From: Anaerolineales bacterium
Lineage (GTDB): Bacteria; Chloroflexota; Anaerolineae; Anaerolineales; UBA4823
Length of the DNA stretch: 5,560 nucleotides
NCBI GenBank assembly: GCA_026415275.1
Contig: JAOAHK010000198.1
Span: 1-5,560 of the forward strand
Direction: 5' to 3'
Part shown: positions 1-5,560 of the stretch, piece by piece
How the letters are laid out: every line of letters begins with the position of its first letter
Position numbering within the stretch: the first letter of the stretch is position 1
Notes under the pieces: model-generated
What the model was told of the DNA's origin: nothing
The model's input: the letters and a program-made list of their open reading frames with translations, nothing else
Databases searched by the model: none
Program-made: the position numbers and the translations under genes

Positions 1-168
1 ACCCAATAGTTTCTCTATCGCGTGAGTGGCTTCATCTTGAATCACTCTTAATTCTCTCAGAACCGCAGTGGGTACAAATACTCTCTCAACCCCTAAATGT
101 AGCAATTCCAATTTGCCAATTTTCGATAGGAAAAGCAAGGGTGTTGTGTTGACGACCCGCAAATTCAT
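1..168 (-). CDS. DUF3368 PIN-like protein, probable toxin (partial, 5' part only)
   Basis: The first 56 codons of a gene that continues beyond the left edge of the window. The start of the protein reads VVNTTPLLFLSKIGKLELL, then VFVPTAVLREL. This is the characteristic opening of DUF3368 proteins, a PIN-like nuclease family, with the first acidic-strand position occupied by Asn as in the common 'SNTTPL' subgroup. Members are commonly encoded directly after a UPF0175 gene and are regarded as the toxin half of a type II toxin-antitoxin pair; ribonuclease action is inferred from the PIN fold and not shown here. The ATG begins only two bases after the TGA of the UPF0175 gene (TGAGCATG). There is no purine-rich ribosome binding site ahead of it, so translation is probably coupled to termination on the upstream gene. 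The catalytic acidic residues further along the domain lie outside the window, so intactness cannot be judged. Confidence 0.82.
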   Translation of the reverse strand, partial: MNLRVVNTTPLLFLSKIGKLELLHLGVERVFVPTAVLRELRVIQDEATHAIEKLLG

Positions 169-170
169 GC

Positions 171-437
171 TCAGGAGGTGATCCGTCTAGCTGCTTCGAT
201 TTCAAGATCAATTTCCTCGGCTTGCAAATTGATCGCTGGCACCTGATATTGTGAGAGTATGGATAAAAAGTGAACCCTGCTCATCCCAGCCAATTGAGCC
301 GCTTTGCCCGAAGAGAGTTTGCCCAGTTCAAAGAGCTTTACAGCCAATAAAATCTGAGCTTCGCGGGCAAAATCCGCCTCAGACATCTTAAGAATACCGG
401 GAAAATCAGGGGGAATCTTAAGGAGCAATTCAGGCAT
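171..437 (-). CDS. UPF0175 family protein, probable antitoxin
   Basis: An 88-residue protein, the usual size for UPF0175. The N-terminal part (residues 1-25) has the short strand and acidic stretch typical of the family (LLLKIPPDFPGIL, then SEADFAREAQ). It is followed by the hallmark segment from about residue 29 to 68: LAVKLFELGKLSSGKAAQLAG, then MSRVHFLSILSQYQVPAIN. The stretch SSGKAAQLAGMSRVHFLSIL looks like a helix-turn-helix and suggests DNA binding, so autoregulation is plausible. The gene sits two bases upstream of a DUF3368 PIN-like gene in the same direction, a frequent pairing read as antitoxin then toxin. The ribosome binding site is weak (AAAGG about 11 bases before the ATG). Its last codons contain an anti-Shine-Dalgarno-like sequence (see separate entry). 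Family assignment is by recognisable motifs; the antitoxin role is inferred from the family and the neighbour. Confidence 0.88.
   Translation of the reverse strand: MPELLLKIPPDFPGILKMSEADFAREAQILLAVKLFELGKLSSGKAAQLAGMSRVHFLSILSQYQVPAINLQAEEIDLEIEAARRITS
173..184 (-). promoter_or_regulatory. 16S rRNA 3'-tail-like (anti-Shine-Dalgarno) sequence at the antitoxin/toxin junction
   Basis: On the mRNA strand the last codons and stop of the UPF0175 gene read GGATCACCTCCT, identical to the conserved 3' tail of bacterial 16S rRNA. It lies a few bases before the ATG of the DUF3368 gene, exactly where a ribosome binding site would be expected, and is its complement instead. It encodes Arg-Ile-Thr-Ser, so it could be chance. 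If functional, it would leave the toxin without independent ribosome recruitment and dependent on translational coupling. Confidence 0.3.
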
Positions 438-463
438 AAGTTCTCAACCTTTCTGGGTAGTCT

Positions 464-537
464 TGAGACGAAGACAATGCAGAATCTTGGGTAAATTCTT
501 ACAACAATTTTACTACATATCGACTTGACTCGTCTCA
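464..537. repeat. 8-base inverted repeat upstream of the toxin-antitoxin pair
   Basis: TGAGACGA at 464-471 and its exact reverse complement TCGTCTCA at 530-537 flank an AT-rich stretch upstream of the UPF0175 start. The arms are 58 bases apart, so this is not a tight hairpin. They could be paired operator half-sites for autoregulation of the toxin-antitoxin operon, whose promoter should lie here, but I see no convincing -35/-10 pair. The rest of the gap between the UPF0175 start and the gene ending at 630 holds only a 5-base stem (593-605) without a T-tract. Confidence 0.3.
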
Positions 538-629
538 GCAAGTTCATGTTCGAGAGGACACCCCAAACGAAAACCTCATGAGTTATGGATCTTACCGCAA
601 CGGTATCCTTAAGTACCCCCTTAGTTTTT

Positions 630-1169
630 CTATGGGCGTGCTTCCCGCTCCCACTGTTTGGGTGTATAACACCGTTGCCCACCGAACGCCCGTATAAGGC
701 GGGCTTTCCAACTCTTGCCGGGATAGGGGACACAAATTTGCTTTTCCTCTGGATAGAAAAGGTCGGCGGGAAGCCCATGAGCTTGCCAGGCATCTTGCAA
801 CTCTTCAAATTCGCTCTCTGACAAATTCAACACCCAGCAGCAGGTGTCATCGTGGTGATCAAACTTCGCCACGCTGCCCTTTTCCGAGAGGGGACGGTCG
901 CTGAGCCACAAGCTGAATAAATCGGGCGGGTTGGAGTGGGCAAAAATCCACGCCACTAACCCGCGGACAAAGGTCTCTCGCTCCGAGATCGCTTCGGGCA
1001 AGGCGCCACTTTTTTGAGTGGGCACCATGGCCTTTGAGATCGGGGCAATCAACCGCACCTCGTAATAGCCACACCAGCGGCTGACAGCCACTGCAGTGAC
1101 CTCAACCGCCTTTTGTATAGGAAAATCTGCTTGGTCTTGGAGGTAGTAAAGCTCAGGAAGGTACAACAT
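630..1169 (-). CDS. hypothetical protein, possibly the 3' portion of a broken gene
   Basis: A 179-residue reading frame from ATG that I do not recognise. The protein is soluble-looking, with no signal peptide or membrane segment, and is rich in Trp, Asp/Glu and Pro. Visible stretches are a hydrophobic helix ETFVRGLVAWIFAHS (about residues 65-79), an acidic-histidine patch KFDHHDDTCCW (102-112), a helix SESEFEELQDAWQAHGLP (117-134) and a C-terminal TPKQWERE (169-176). Amino-acid composition looks like real protein. An in-frame TTG at 1175 is an alternative start, but a TGA lies two codons further upstream. The purine run GAAGAG stands about nine bases before the ATG, acceptable but weak. The upstream sequence in a shifted frame also looks coding (see the 1170-1270 entry), so this may be the rear of a larger frameshifted gene. 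Function unknown; whether it is translated alone is uncertain. Confidence 0.55.
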   Translation of the reverse strand: MLYLPELYYLQDQADFPIQKAVEVTAVAVSRWCGYYEVRLIAPISKAMVPTQKSGALPEAISERETFVRGLVAWIFAHSNPPDLFSLWLSDRPLSEKGSVAKFDHHDDTCCWVLNLSESEFEELQDAWQAHGLPADLFYPEEKQICVPYPGKSWKARLIRAFGGQRCYTPKQWEREARP

Positions 1170-1270
1170 AGCCAATGCTCTTCAAGCGTAATGGCGCGCA
1201 GTTCCTGACGCCCAATTTCTTTCAGCGCTTTCTATCGCTCCACGTAAAGGCGAACATCTTCCGAGTCCAT
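1170..1270 (-). pseudogene. broken 5' coding remnant with in-frame stop and frame change
   Basis: Reading from an ATG at 1270, the minus strand gives MDSEDVRLYVER, then TAG, then KALKEIGRQELRAITLEEHW. Past this point the frame loses sense, while the frame of the downstream 630-1169 gene becomes protein-like (LYLPELYYLQDQ). From memory, the pattern 'YVERW.A..EI...ELR..T.EE.W..L..LY.L' resembles the start of small Chloroflexota proteins, which suggests the TAG replaced a Trp TGG and that one indel lies near 1170-1180. Two lesions in about 100 bases point to a decaying gene, or to sequence errors in a single-read assembly. No ribosome binding site precedes the ATG, but a TATAAT box does, as in leaderless genes. 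The alternative is that this stretch is non-coding leader. Confidence 0.42.
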
Positions 1271-1278
1271 CGGGGATG

Positions 1279-1284
1279 ATTATA
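1279..1284 (-). promoter_or_regulatory. perfect -10 box (TATAAT) close to a start codon, leaderless type
   Basis: TATAAT on the minus strand ends eight bases before the ATG at 1270. A transcript starting the usual six to seven bases after the -10 box would begin at or next to the ATG, giving a leaderless mRNA, which fits the absence of any ribosome binding site. The -35 region is poor: the best match, TTGCCT, is only 14 bases away. It would drive the remnant and the 630-1169 gene. Confidence 0.45.
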
Positions 1285-1385
1285 CCGTGAGCGTAAATAG
1301 GCAAAGCGAGCAAAATCGCAAGTGTTCGTGCATCCCCATCTGTTTATTCGTTTTTCATTTGTTGTCCGTTTGTTATCTCGCTGGG

Positions 1386-1427
1386 AAAACCAAAACTTGG
1401 GAGCAGCCTTCCTCTTGCTCCCAAGTT
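1386..1427 (-). terminator. intrinsic terminator of the CBS-ACT gene
   Basis: A perfect 12-base stem (AACTTGGGAGCA at 1394-1405 with TGCTCCCAAGTT at 1416-1427) encloses a 10-base loop. In minus-strand direction it is followed by TTGGTTTT. It starts 23 bases after the TAA of the CBS-ACT gene. The opposite side lacks a T-tract, so it acts for minus-strand transcription. It separates this gene from the region starting near 1284. Confidence 0.88.
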
Positions 1428-1450
1428 GGATGATTACGAAGATAGCCGTT

Positions 1451-2104
1451 TTATGCCGCGCTCACCGTGCGAATATCGACAATGCGCTCGACAACGGGGG
1501 TTAGGGCGTTGGTCAGCGCATCGATGGTGGTATTCTCGACTTTGAGGGTCACCATCCCGGTGGAGGGGTCTTCGCCCATAAAGGTGCCGACAGCGATGAT
1601 ATTGCCACCCAACTGGCGAATGGCGTTGGTCACCTCGGAGAGCTTGCCCGGCTCATCCTTAACCAAGAGCGTAGCGCGAATGCCCGCTTTGCGCGCCCCG
1701 AACAGCTCGAGGAAAATTTTGAACAAATCGGTCTCGGTGATGATGCCCACCAAGCGACCATCGTCCATCACCGGCAAGGCGCCGATCTTGCGGTCCGCCA
1801 TGATCCGCGCCGCTTCTTCGATGGGACAATCTACACAGGTGGTGATGACCTCTTTGGTCATAATCTCTTCGACCGTTACCTTGCTCAGCCAATAATTGAC
1901 CTCCCAAATGCTCAGCGTGGTGGCATCGGAAGGAGAGGCATTGAGCAGGTCTTTCTCCGAAACAATGCCGACCAATTTGCCGTGCTTATCAACCACCGGG
2001 AAACGGCGCACTTTTTCCTTGCGCATCAGCGCCAAAGCTTCCTGCAAGGGCGTATCCGGCGTGATCGTGATCACGGGCTTGGACATGCGTTCTCCGACTA
2101 ACAT
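1451..2104 (-). CDS. CBS-domain pair plus ACT domain protein (AcuB-like)
   Basis: A 217-residue cytosolic protein with no membrane segment. It holds a tandem CBS pair: the first motif spans about residues 7-60 (MSKPVITITPDTPLQEAL, then FPVVDKHGKLVGIVSEKDLL) and the second about 80-131 (IMTKEVITT, then GALPVMDDGRLVGIITETDLF). A C-terminal ACT domain runs from about 142 to 205 (IRATLLVKDEPGKLSEVTNAI, with the usual D-x-PG-L turn). CBS pairs bind adenosine nucleotides and ACT domains bind small ligands such as amino acids, so the protein probably senses energy or amino-acid status. The architecture matches AcuB-type proteins, but acetoin genes are absent here and the true partner is unknown, so no symbol is given. 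The ATG is supported by AAAGGAG nine bases upstream. It lies 48 bases after the small antitoxin gene and could share its promoter; a strong terminator follows. Confidence 0.9.
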   Translation of the reverse strand: MLVGERMSKPVITITPDTPLQEALALMRKEKVRRFPVVDKHGKLVGIVSEKDLLNASPSDATTLSIWEVNYWLSKVTVEEIMTKEVITTCVDCPIEEAARIMADRKIGALPVMDDGRLVGIITETDLFKIFLELFGARKAGIRATLLVKDEPGKLSEVTNAIRQLGGNIIAVGTFMGEDPSTGMVTLKVENTTIDALTNALTPVVERIVDIRTVSAA

Positions 2105-2152
2105 GGTTGGGGTCTCCTTTCTAAAAGAACCAGGATTCTGTCTCTATCTATT

Positions 2153-2356
2153 TTATTGTAATTGCCTTTTGAGAATTTCCCAAGGCACAGTTGTTTCGCG
2201 TGCGCTTTTCTGTTGCTGCATTTCTTCGCCATCTTCGATGTCTTCAAGGGCAGAAAGAATGCACTCCCATGTCTGGATATCCACAAGCACAGCAGTTTTT
2301 CGCCCATCGGGTGCAATGACCCAATGAACTTTATCCCAAATGGCTGCGATCTTCAC
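2153..2356 (-). CDS. orphan Phd/RelB-like antitoxin
   Basis: A 67-residue protein starting at GTG. Its core reads VHWVIAPDGRKTAVLVDIQTWECILSALEDIED, matching the 'D..G..TAVV..L..YE.LLE.LED' signature of Phd/YefM/RelB-type antitoxins. The C-terminal tail ETTVPWEILKRQLQ resembles the flexible tail with which such antitoxins bind and block a toxin. The start is supported by GAGGTG four bases upstream and a well-placed promoter. No ParE/RelE-type toxin is found on either side: the next gene downstream is the CBS-ACT gene and upstream is clpB. It is therefore a solitary antitoxin, either a remnant of a lost pair, a guard against a toxin encoded elsewhere, or a small regulator. Family assignment is by motif pattern only, on a short protein. 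Confidence 0.72.
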   Translation of the reverse strand: MKIAAIWDKVHWVIAPDGRKTAVLVDIQTWECILSALEDIEDGEEMQQQKSARETTVPWEILKRQLQ

Positions 2357-2372
2357 CCTTCACCTCAACTGC

Positions 2373-2400
2373 ATTATACATAGAAAACCTGTAGAGTCTA
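2373..2400 (-). promoter_or_regulatory. promoter of the orphan antitoxin, with palindromic operator candidate
   Basis: Minus-strand -35 TAGACT (2395-2400, four of six consensus) is spaced 16 bases from a perfect -10 TATAAT (2373-2378). The expected transcript start near 2366 leaves a leader of about ten bases that contains the GAGGTG ribosome binding site. The -35 box is embedded in an 11-base palindrome, GTAGAGTCTAC (2391-2401), a candidate site for autorepression by the antitoxin. The promoter may also serve the CBS-ACT gene. Confidence 0.6.
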
Positions 2401-2411
2401 CTGCAAGCAAG

Positions 2412-2447
2412 AGAGGTAGGACAACTCGTCCGAGTTGTCCTACCTCT
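2412..2447 (-). terminator. 36-base palindrome, probable clpB terminator
   Basis: Two 17-base arms (2412-2428 and 2431-2447) are exact reverse complements around a 2-base centre, effectively a 16-base stem with a 4-base loop. It starts four bases after the clpB stop. The T-rich tail is poor on the minus strand (CTTGCTTGC), so termination would rest on stem strength. The core ACAACTC-N4-GAGTTGT is shared with the hairpin at 5090-5113. Confidence 0.7.
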
Positions 2448-2451
2448 TTGT

Positions 2452-5046
2452 TCACTCAACTACTTCACCCTCAATCACCGGGATCGCGGCTGAGAAGATG
2501 AGGCCTTCTTCATTACGGTCAACGCGGATGGTGTCGCCTTCCTTGAACTCGCCAGCGAGGATTTTTAGCGCCAAGGGGTCTTGCAGCTCGCGTTGGATGG
2601 CGCGTTTGAGCGGGCGAGCGCCAAAATCGGGATCATAACCCACCTCGGCAAGATACTCACGGGCAGCTTCGGTAACCTCTAGGGTGAAGCCACGCTCCTT
2701 GAGCAAGGCAGAGATACGCCGCAGTTGGATATCCACGATGCCGCTGAGATGTTCCCGAGTGAGCGGGTGGAAGAGCACGATCTCATCAATGCGGTTCAGA
2801 AACTCTGGGCGGAAGTGCATTTGAAGCACGCGCGTGATCTCCTCGCGGCTCACACGGCGGCCACCCTCCCAGAGTTGATTGCCCAAGTTGCTGGTCATGA
2901 TCACCAGCGTATTGCGGAAGTCCACCGTGCGCCCGTGACCATCGGTCAGGCGGCCATCGTCCAACAGTTGCAACAGGACGTTGAAGACTTCGCTGTGTGC
3001 TTTCTCGATTTCGTCGAACAGCACCACACTATACGGTCTGCGGCGGACGGCTTCGGTCAGTTGACCGCCCTCCTCGTAGCCCACATAGCCCGGCGGCGCA
3101 CCAACCAAGCGCGAGACGGTGTGTTTCTCTTGATACTCGCTCATGTCAATGCGGATCATTGCCCGTTCATCATCGAACATAAACTCCGCCAAGGCGCGGG
3201 CTAGTTCTGTCTTACCCACGCCGGTTGGCCCAAGGAAAATAAAGGAACCGATCGGGCGGTTAGGGTCTTGCAACCCAGCGCGGGCGCGGCGCACGGCATT
3301 GGAAACGACGCGCACCGCATCTTCTTGACCCACAACGCGCGCGTGCAAGCGTTCTTCCATGTGAATCAGCTTTTGCGTCTCGGCTTCCAGCAAGCGCGAG
3401 ACGGGAATGCCAGTCCAACGCGCCACCACTTGGGCGATCTCCTCGGCGTCCACTTCTTCCTTGAGCAGGGCACCGTCCTTTTGCAATTCCTTCAAGCGGG
3501 CTTCGCTTTCGGCAAGACGCTGCTCTAACTCGCGCAGGGTGCCGTAGCGCAGGCGGGCGACGGTTTCGAGTTGATTTAGGCGCTCGGCGCGTTCGATCTC
3601 ATAGCGCGTCTGCTCGATCTGCTCTTTGATTGCCTGCAATTGGGTAATGACTTCTTTCTCGGCTTGCCAGCGGGCATGCAACTGATTGGATTGCTCACGC
3701 AGGTCGGCTAATTCTTTCTCGATGCGCTCGAGGCGTTCGAGAGAGGCTTTATCCTTCTCCTTCTTCAGGGCTTCGCGTTCGATCTCTAGTTGCAAAATTT
3801 GGCGATCGACATCATCCAACGCCTGCGGTTTGGAGTCAATCTCGGTGCGCAAGCGCGCTGCGGCTTCATCGATCAGGTCGATGGCTTTGTCTGGCAGGTG
3901 ACGGTCGGCAATATAACGATGGCTGAGGGTCGCGGCGGCAATCACAGCCGGATCGGTGATGCGCACGCCATGGTGCACCTCATAGCGCTCCTTCAAACCA
4001 CGCAGGATACTGATCGTTTCCTCAACGGTTGGCTCATCGATCAACACCGGCTGAAAACGGCGTTCCAGAGCGGGGTCTTTCTCCACATGCTTGCGGTATT
4101 CGTCCAATGTTGTGGCGCCGATCATGTGTAGCTCGCCGCGTGCCAGCATGGGCTTGAGCATATTGCCGGCATCCATGGCACCTTCGGCAGCGCCAGCTCC
4201 GACCACCGTATGCATTTCATCGACGAAGAGGATGACTTCGCCAGCGGCATCGGAGATTTCTTTCAACACCGCTTTCAAACGCTCTTCAAATTCGCCGCGA
4301 TACTTGGCGCCGGCGACCAAGGCGCCCATGTCCAACTGCACCAGTCGTTTGCGCTTTAAGCCTTCAGGTACATCGCCTTTGACAATGCGTTGAGCCAACC
4401 CTTCGACCACAGCGGTTTTGCCGACACCGGGCTCACCGATCAGGGCAGGGTTGTTCTTGGTGCGGCGGGAGAGGATTTGGATCACACGACGGATCTCTTC
4501 ATCGCGGCCGATCACCGGGTCCAGTTTCCCTTGACGGGCGAGAGCGGTCAGATCGCGTCCATATTTCTCCAAAGCCTGATAGGTGGCTTCGGGGGTTGGC
4601 GAGGTGACGCGTTGTGTGCCGCGGATGCTTGCCAAGGCTTTGAGGATGGCATCTTTGGTCAGCCCATATTGAGCAAGACGCTTGCCTTCAATGCTGTCGG
4701 TCAAACCGAGCAAAAGATGTTCGGTCGAAACGTATTCATCCTGCATCCCTTTAGCGTAGCGTTCGGCGGCTTCCAAAGCATCCACCGTCGGCCGCGCCAA
4801 TCCGATCTCGCCGCTTGCTCCGTAAACCCGTGGCCGTTTCTCCAGTTCATTCTGCACCTCCTCGCGCAAGGCGAGCACGCTGCCAGCCACACGGGTGACA
4901 ATTGCCGGAACAACGCTATCTTCTTGGCGTAACAATGCCAGCAAAAGGTGCGCTGGTTCGATCGCTTGATGATTGTAGTCTTTGGCGATCGACTGTGCAC
5001 TGTAAATCGCTTCTTGGGATTTTTGTGTGTACTTTTCTAAATTCAT
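2452..5046 (-). CDS. clpB: ATP-dependent protein disaggregase ClpB
   Basis: At 864 residues this is the normal length for ClpB, the hexameric AAA+ chaperone that pulls aggregated proteins through a central pore together with DnaK. The N-terminal Clp repeat domain spans about 1-145. NBD1 has Walker A GEPGVGKT (204-211), pore loop GAKYRGEFE (246-254), Walker [10 protein letters not shown] (272-280, where family members usually have DELHT) and arginine fingers ERR (328-330). The coiled-coil middle domain at about 400-530 is rich in Glu, Lys, Arg and Leu and separates ClpB from ClpA/ClpX. NBD2 has Walker A GPTGVGKT (606-613), pore loop GYVGYEEGG (653-661), Walker [12 protein letters not shown] (674-684) and sensor-2 GAR (809-811). 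No ClpP-binding IGF loop is seen. All key residues are present, so it should be active. The ATG follows AGGAGG by four bases, a very strong ribosome binding site. No CIRCE operator is visible in the 65-base upstream gap and no clear promoter. Confidence 0.97.
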   Translation of the reverse strand: MNLEKYTQKSQEAIYSAQSIAKDYNHQAIEPAHLLLALLRQEDSVVPAIVTRVAGSVLALREEVQNELEKRPRVYGASGEIGLARPTVDALEAAERYAKGMQDEYVSTEHLLLGLTDSIEGKRLAQYGLTKDAILKALASIRGTQRVTSPTPEATYQALEKYGRDLTALARQGKLDPVIGRDEEIRRVIQILSRRTKNNPALIGEPGVGKTAVVEGLAQRIVKGDVPEGLKRKRLVQLDMGALVAGAKYRGEFEERLKAVLKEISDAAGEVILFVDEMHTVVGAGAAEGAMDAGNMLKPMLARGELHMIGATTLDEYRKHVEKDPALERRFQPVLIDEPTVEETISILRGLKERYEVHHGVRITDPAVIAAATLSHRYIADRHLPDKAIDLIDEAAARLRTEIDSKPQALDDVDRQILQLEIEREALKKEKDKASLERLERIEKELADLREQSNQLHARWQAEKEVITQLQAIKEQIEQTRYEIERAERLNQLETVARLRYGTLRELEQRLAESEARLKELQKDGALLKEEVDAEEIAQVVARWTGIPVSRLLEAETQKLIHMEERLHARVVGQEDAVRVVSNAVRRARAGLQDPNRPIGSFIFLGPTGVGKTELARALAEFMFDDERAMIRIDMSEYQEKHTVSRLVGAPPGYVGYEEGGQLTEAVRRRPYSVVLFDEIEKAHSEVFNVLLQLLDDGRLTDGHGRTVDFRNTLVIMTSNLGNQLWEGGRRVSREEITRVLQMHFRPEFLNRIDEIVLFHPLTREHLSGIVDIQLRRISALLKERGFTLEVTEAAREYLAEVGYDPDFGARPLKRAIQRELQDPLALKILAGEFKEGDTIRVDRNEEGLIFSAAIPVIEGEVVE

Positions 5047-5089
5047 AGCTCCTCCTTCTCAATTCCCTAACCGAGCAGAGTGGTTGCGG

Positions 5090-5113
5090 AAAACAACTCC
5101 TTCGAGTTGTTTT
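5090..5113 (-). terminator. hairpin terminator of the PPOX-class enzyme gene
   Basis: Ten-base arms AAAACAACTC and GAGTTGTTTT flank a 4-base loop, with the run of T at the 3' side of the stem in minus-strand direction. The stem overlaps the TAA stop codon at 5112-5114, so a ribosome reaching the stop would cover one arm. It lies between the enzyme gene and clpB, which suggests they are mostly separate transcription units. Confidence 0.65.
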
Positions 5114-5507
5114 ACCCAGCTCCATTCTCGTTAGGGACTTCCTGATTGTCTAAGATGATTTCATAGGTCGCGGTCTCGAATTTTTGCAAACGACCGACGA
5201 CGTCAAAAAAGACTTTTTGCAGTCCGTATTTTTGCGCAAAGAGACGATTGATAAAATCAGCCGTCTTGCTGTCAACGAGGCGGGCAGTGCCTTTCACCCA
5301 ATTGCCGATAACTTCACCTTGTGCCTTACAAGGCGCAAGCTGCACGTTTGGGAAGTTGCGAATGCGCTTTGCTTTGCCCGATTTGGCGCCAGTGCGCACG
5401 TAAAACTTGCCCGCGTGTTCGACAAACCAAACGGGGGTGCGCACGCCGCTACCGTCCCGGCGATAGGTTTCCAAGTTAAGATATTTCTGATTGGCAAACT
5501 GCCCCAA
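5112..5507 (-). CDS. PPOX-class probable F420-dependent enzyme (Rv2061-like)
   Basis: A 131-residue (from TTG) split-barrel flavin/F420-binding protein. The N-terminal segment KYLNLETYRRDGSGVRTPVWFV (residues 8-29) and the following YVRTGAKSGKAKRIRNFPNVQLAPC (36-60) are the recognisable signature of the TIGR03666 type, PPOX-class probable F420-dependent enzymes. The Ser-Gly-Lys-Ala-Lys-Arg run (43-48) fits cofactor phosphate binding. GTARLVDS (73-80) and the C-terminal FDVVGRLQKFETATYEIIL complete the barrel. The substrate is unknown; the family may use F420, FMN or other cofactors. The start is odd: the well-placed ATG at 5523-5525 is followed immediately by TAA, and the frame then reads Ala-Asn-Ser-Ala before TTG at 5507. 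The residues before TTG still look like the family's N terminus, which suggests one point change in codon 2, or reinitiation at TTG. Product call is solid; expression is uncertain. Confidence 0.87.
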   Translation of the reverse strand: MGQFANQKYLNLETYRRDGSGVRTPVWFVEHAGKFYVRTGAKSGKAKRIRNFPNVQLAPCKAQGEVIGNWVKGTARLVDSKTADFINRLFAQKYGLQKVFFDVVGRLQKFETATYEIILDNQEVPNENGAG

Positions 5508-5519
5508 TGCAGAATTCGC

Positions 5520-5540
5520 TTACATGTTTATTTTCTCCTT
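5520..5540 (-). promoter_or_regulatory. ribosome binding site and ATG-TAA start-stop element
   Basis: Minus strand AAGGAG (5535-5540) is placed nine bases before ATG (5523-5525), an ideal initiation site. The next codon is TAA (5520-5522), in frame with the PPOX-class enzyme. A ribosome starting here would terminate after one codon. The TTG start 15 bases after the TAA has no ribosome binding site of its own and could only be reached by reinitiation. A sequencing error or recent point mutation would look the same. Confidence 0.6.
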
Positions 5541-5560
5541 ACCAATAATGATCTCTGTTC

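Noticed and set aside
173..184. AGGAGGTGATCC on the plus strand as a strong ribosome binding site
   Set aside because: No start codon lies at a suitable distance downstream on the plus strand, and the sequence is the coding end of a minus-strand gene.
593..605. Stem TACCG-CAA-CGGTA after the 630-1169 gene as a terminator
   Set aside because: Only five base pairs and no T-tract on the minus strand.
338..821. Open frames at 338-808 (minus) and 585-821 (plus)
   Set aside because: They overlap better supported genes in other frames and run through intergenic sequence; no motif or ribosome binding site supports them.
1271..1393. T-rich stretch with loosely repeated GTTTGTT/CATTTGTT near 1340-1376, and a tiny frame on the minus strand
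   Set aside because: The repeats are too short and irregular for a CRISPR or satellite array, and the small frame has no ribosome binding site.
1467..2327. Plus-strand open frames at 1467-1895 and 1896-2327
   Set aside because: Both are antisense to the CBS-ACT gene and the antitoxin, with Ser/Met-rich low-information translations.
2725..4932. Several plus-strand open frames of 60 to 180 codons opposite clpB, including 2725-3204 and 4390-4932
   Set aside because: They lie antisense to the unmistakable clpB gene, show no recognisable domain, and follow from its codon use.
5047..5111. CIRCE or heat-shock operator upstream of clpB
   Set aside because: No TTAGCACTC-N9-GAGTGCTAA-like repeat and no convincing heat-shock promoter; an isolated GAGTGG is not enough.

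Overview
All recognisable genes lie on the minus strand, so transcription reads from high to low coordinates. Base composition is moderate in GC. The set of genes (a ClpB-type disaggregase, a CBS-ACT sensor protein, a PPOX-class probable F420-dependent enzyme and short toxin-antitoxin genes) suggests a Chloroflexota-like bacterium, perhaps Anaerolineae. That assignment rests on the look of the proteins, with no rRNA or marker search, and is only moderately secure.

Layout in transcription order. (1) 5540-5112: a PPOX-class flavin/F420 enzyme with a good ribosome binding site and ATG, but the second codon is TAA. The first usable in-frame start is a TTG 18 bases after the ATG. A hairpin terminator overlaps its stop codon. 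(2) 5046-2452: full-length clpB with a very strong ribosome binding site, closed by a near-perfect 36-base palindrome. (3) 2400-2153: a small Phd/RelB-like antitoxin without a toxin next to it, driven by a clear promoter whose -35 box lies in an 11-base palindrome. (4) 2104-1451: a protein with two CBS motifs and an ACT domain (AcuB-like), followed by a textbook intrinsic terminator. (5) 1284-630: an unrecognised protein whose apparent 5' part is broken by an in-frame stop and a frame change. Its start codon sits directly behind a perfect TATAAT box, as in leaderless genes. (6) 437-1: a UPF0175 protein followed at once by a DUF3368 PIN-like protein cut by the window edge, a probable type II toxin-antitoxin pair.

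clpB is the housekeeping anchor. Around it the window reads as chromosomal backbone sprinkled with small accessory genes, some apparently decaying. No CRISPR array, tRNA, rRNA, insertion sequence or large novel system is visible. The points most worth a second look are the ATG-TAA start-stop element, the broken gene with its leaderless-type promoter, the orphan antitoxin with its possible operator, and a short copy of the 16S rRNA 3' tail at the antitoxin/toxin junction.
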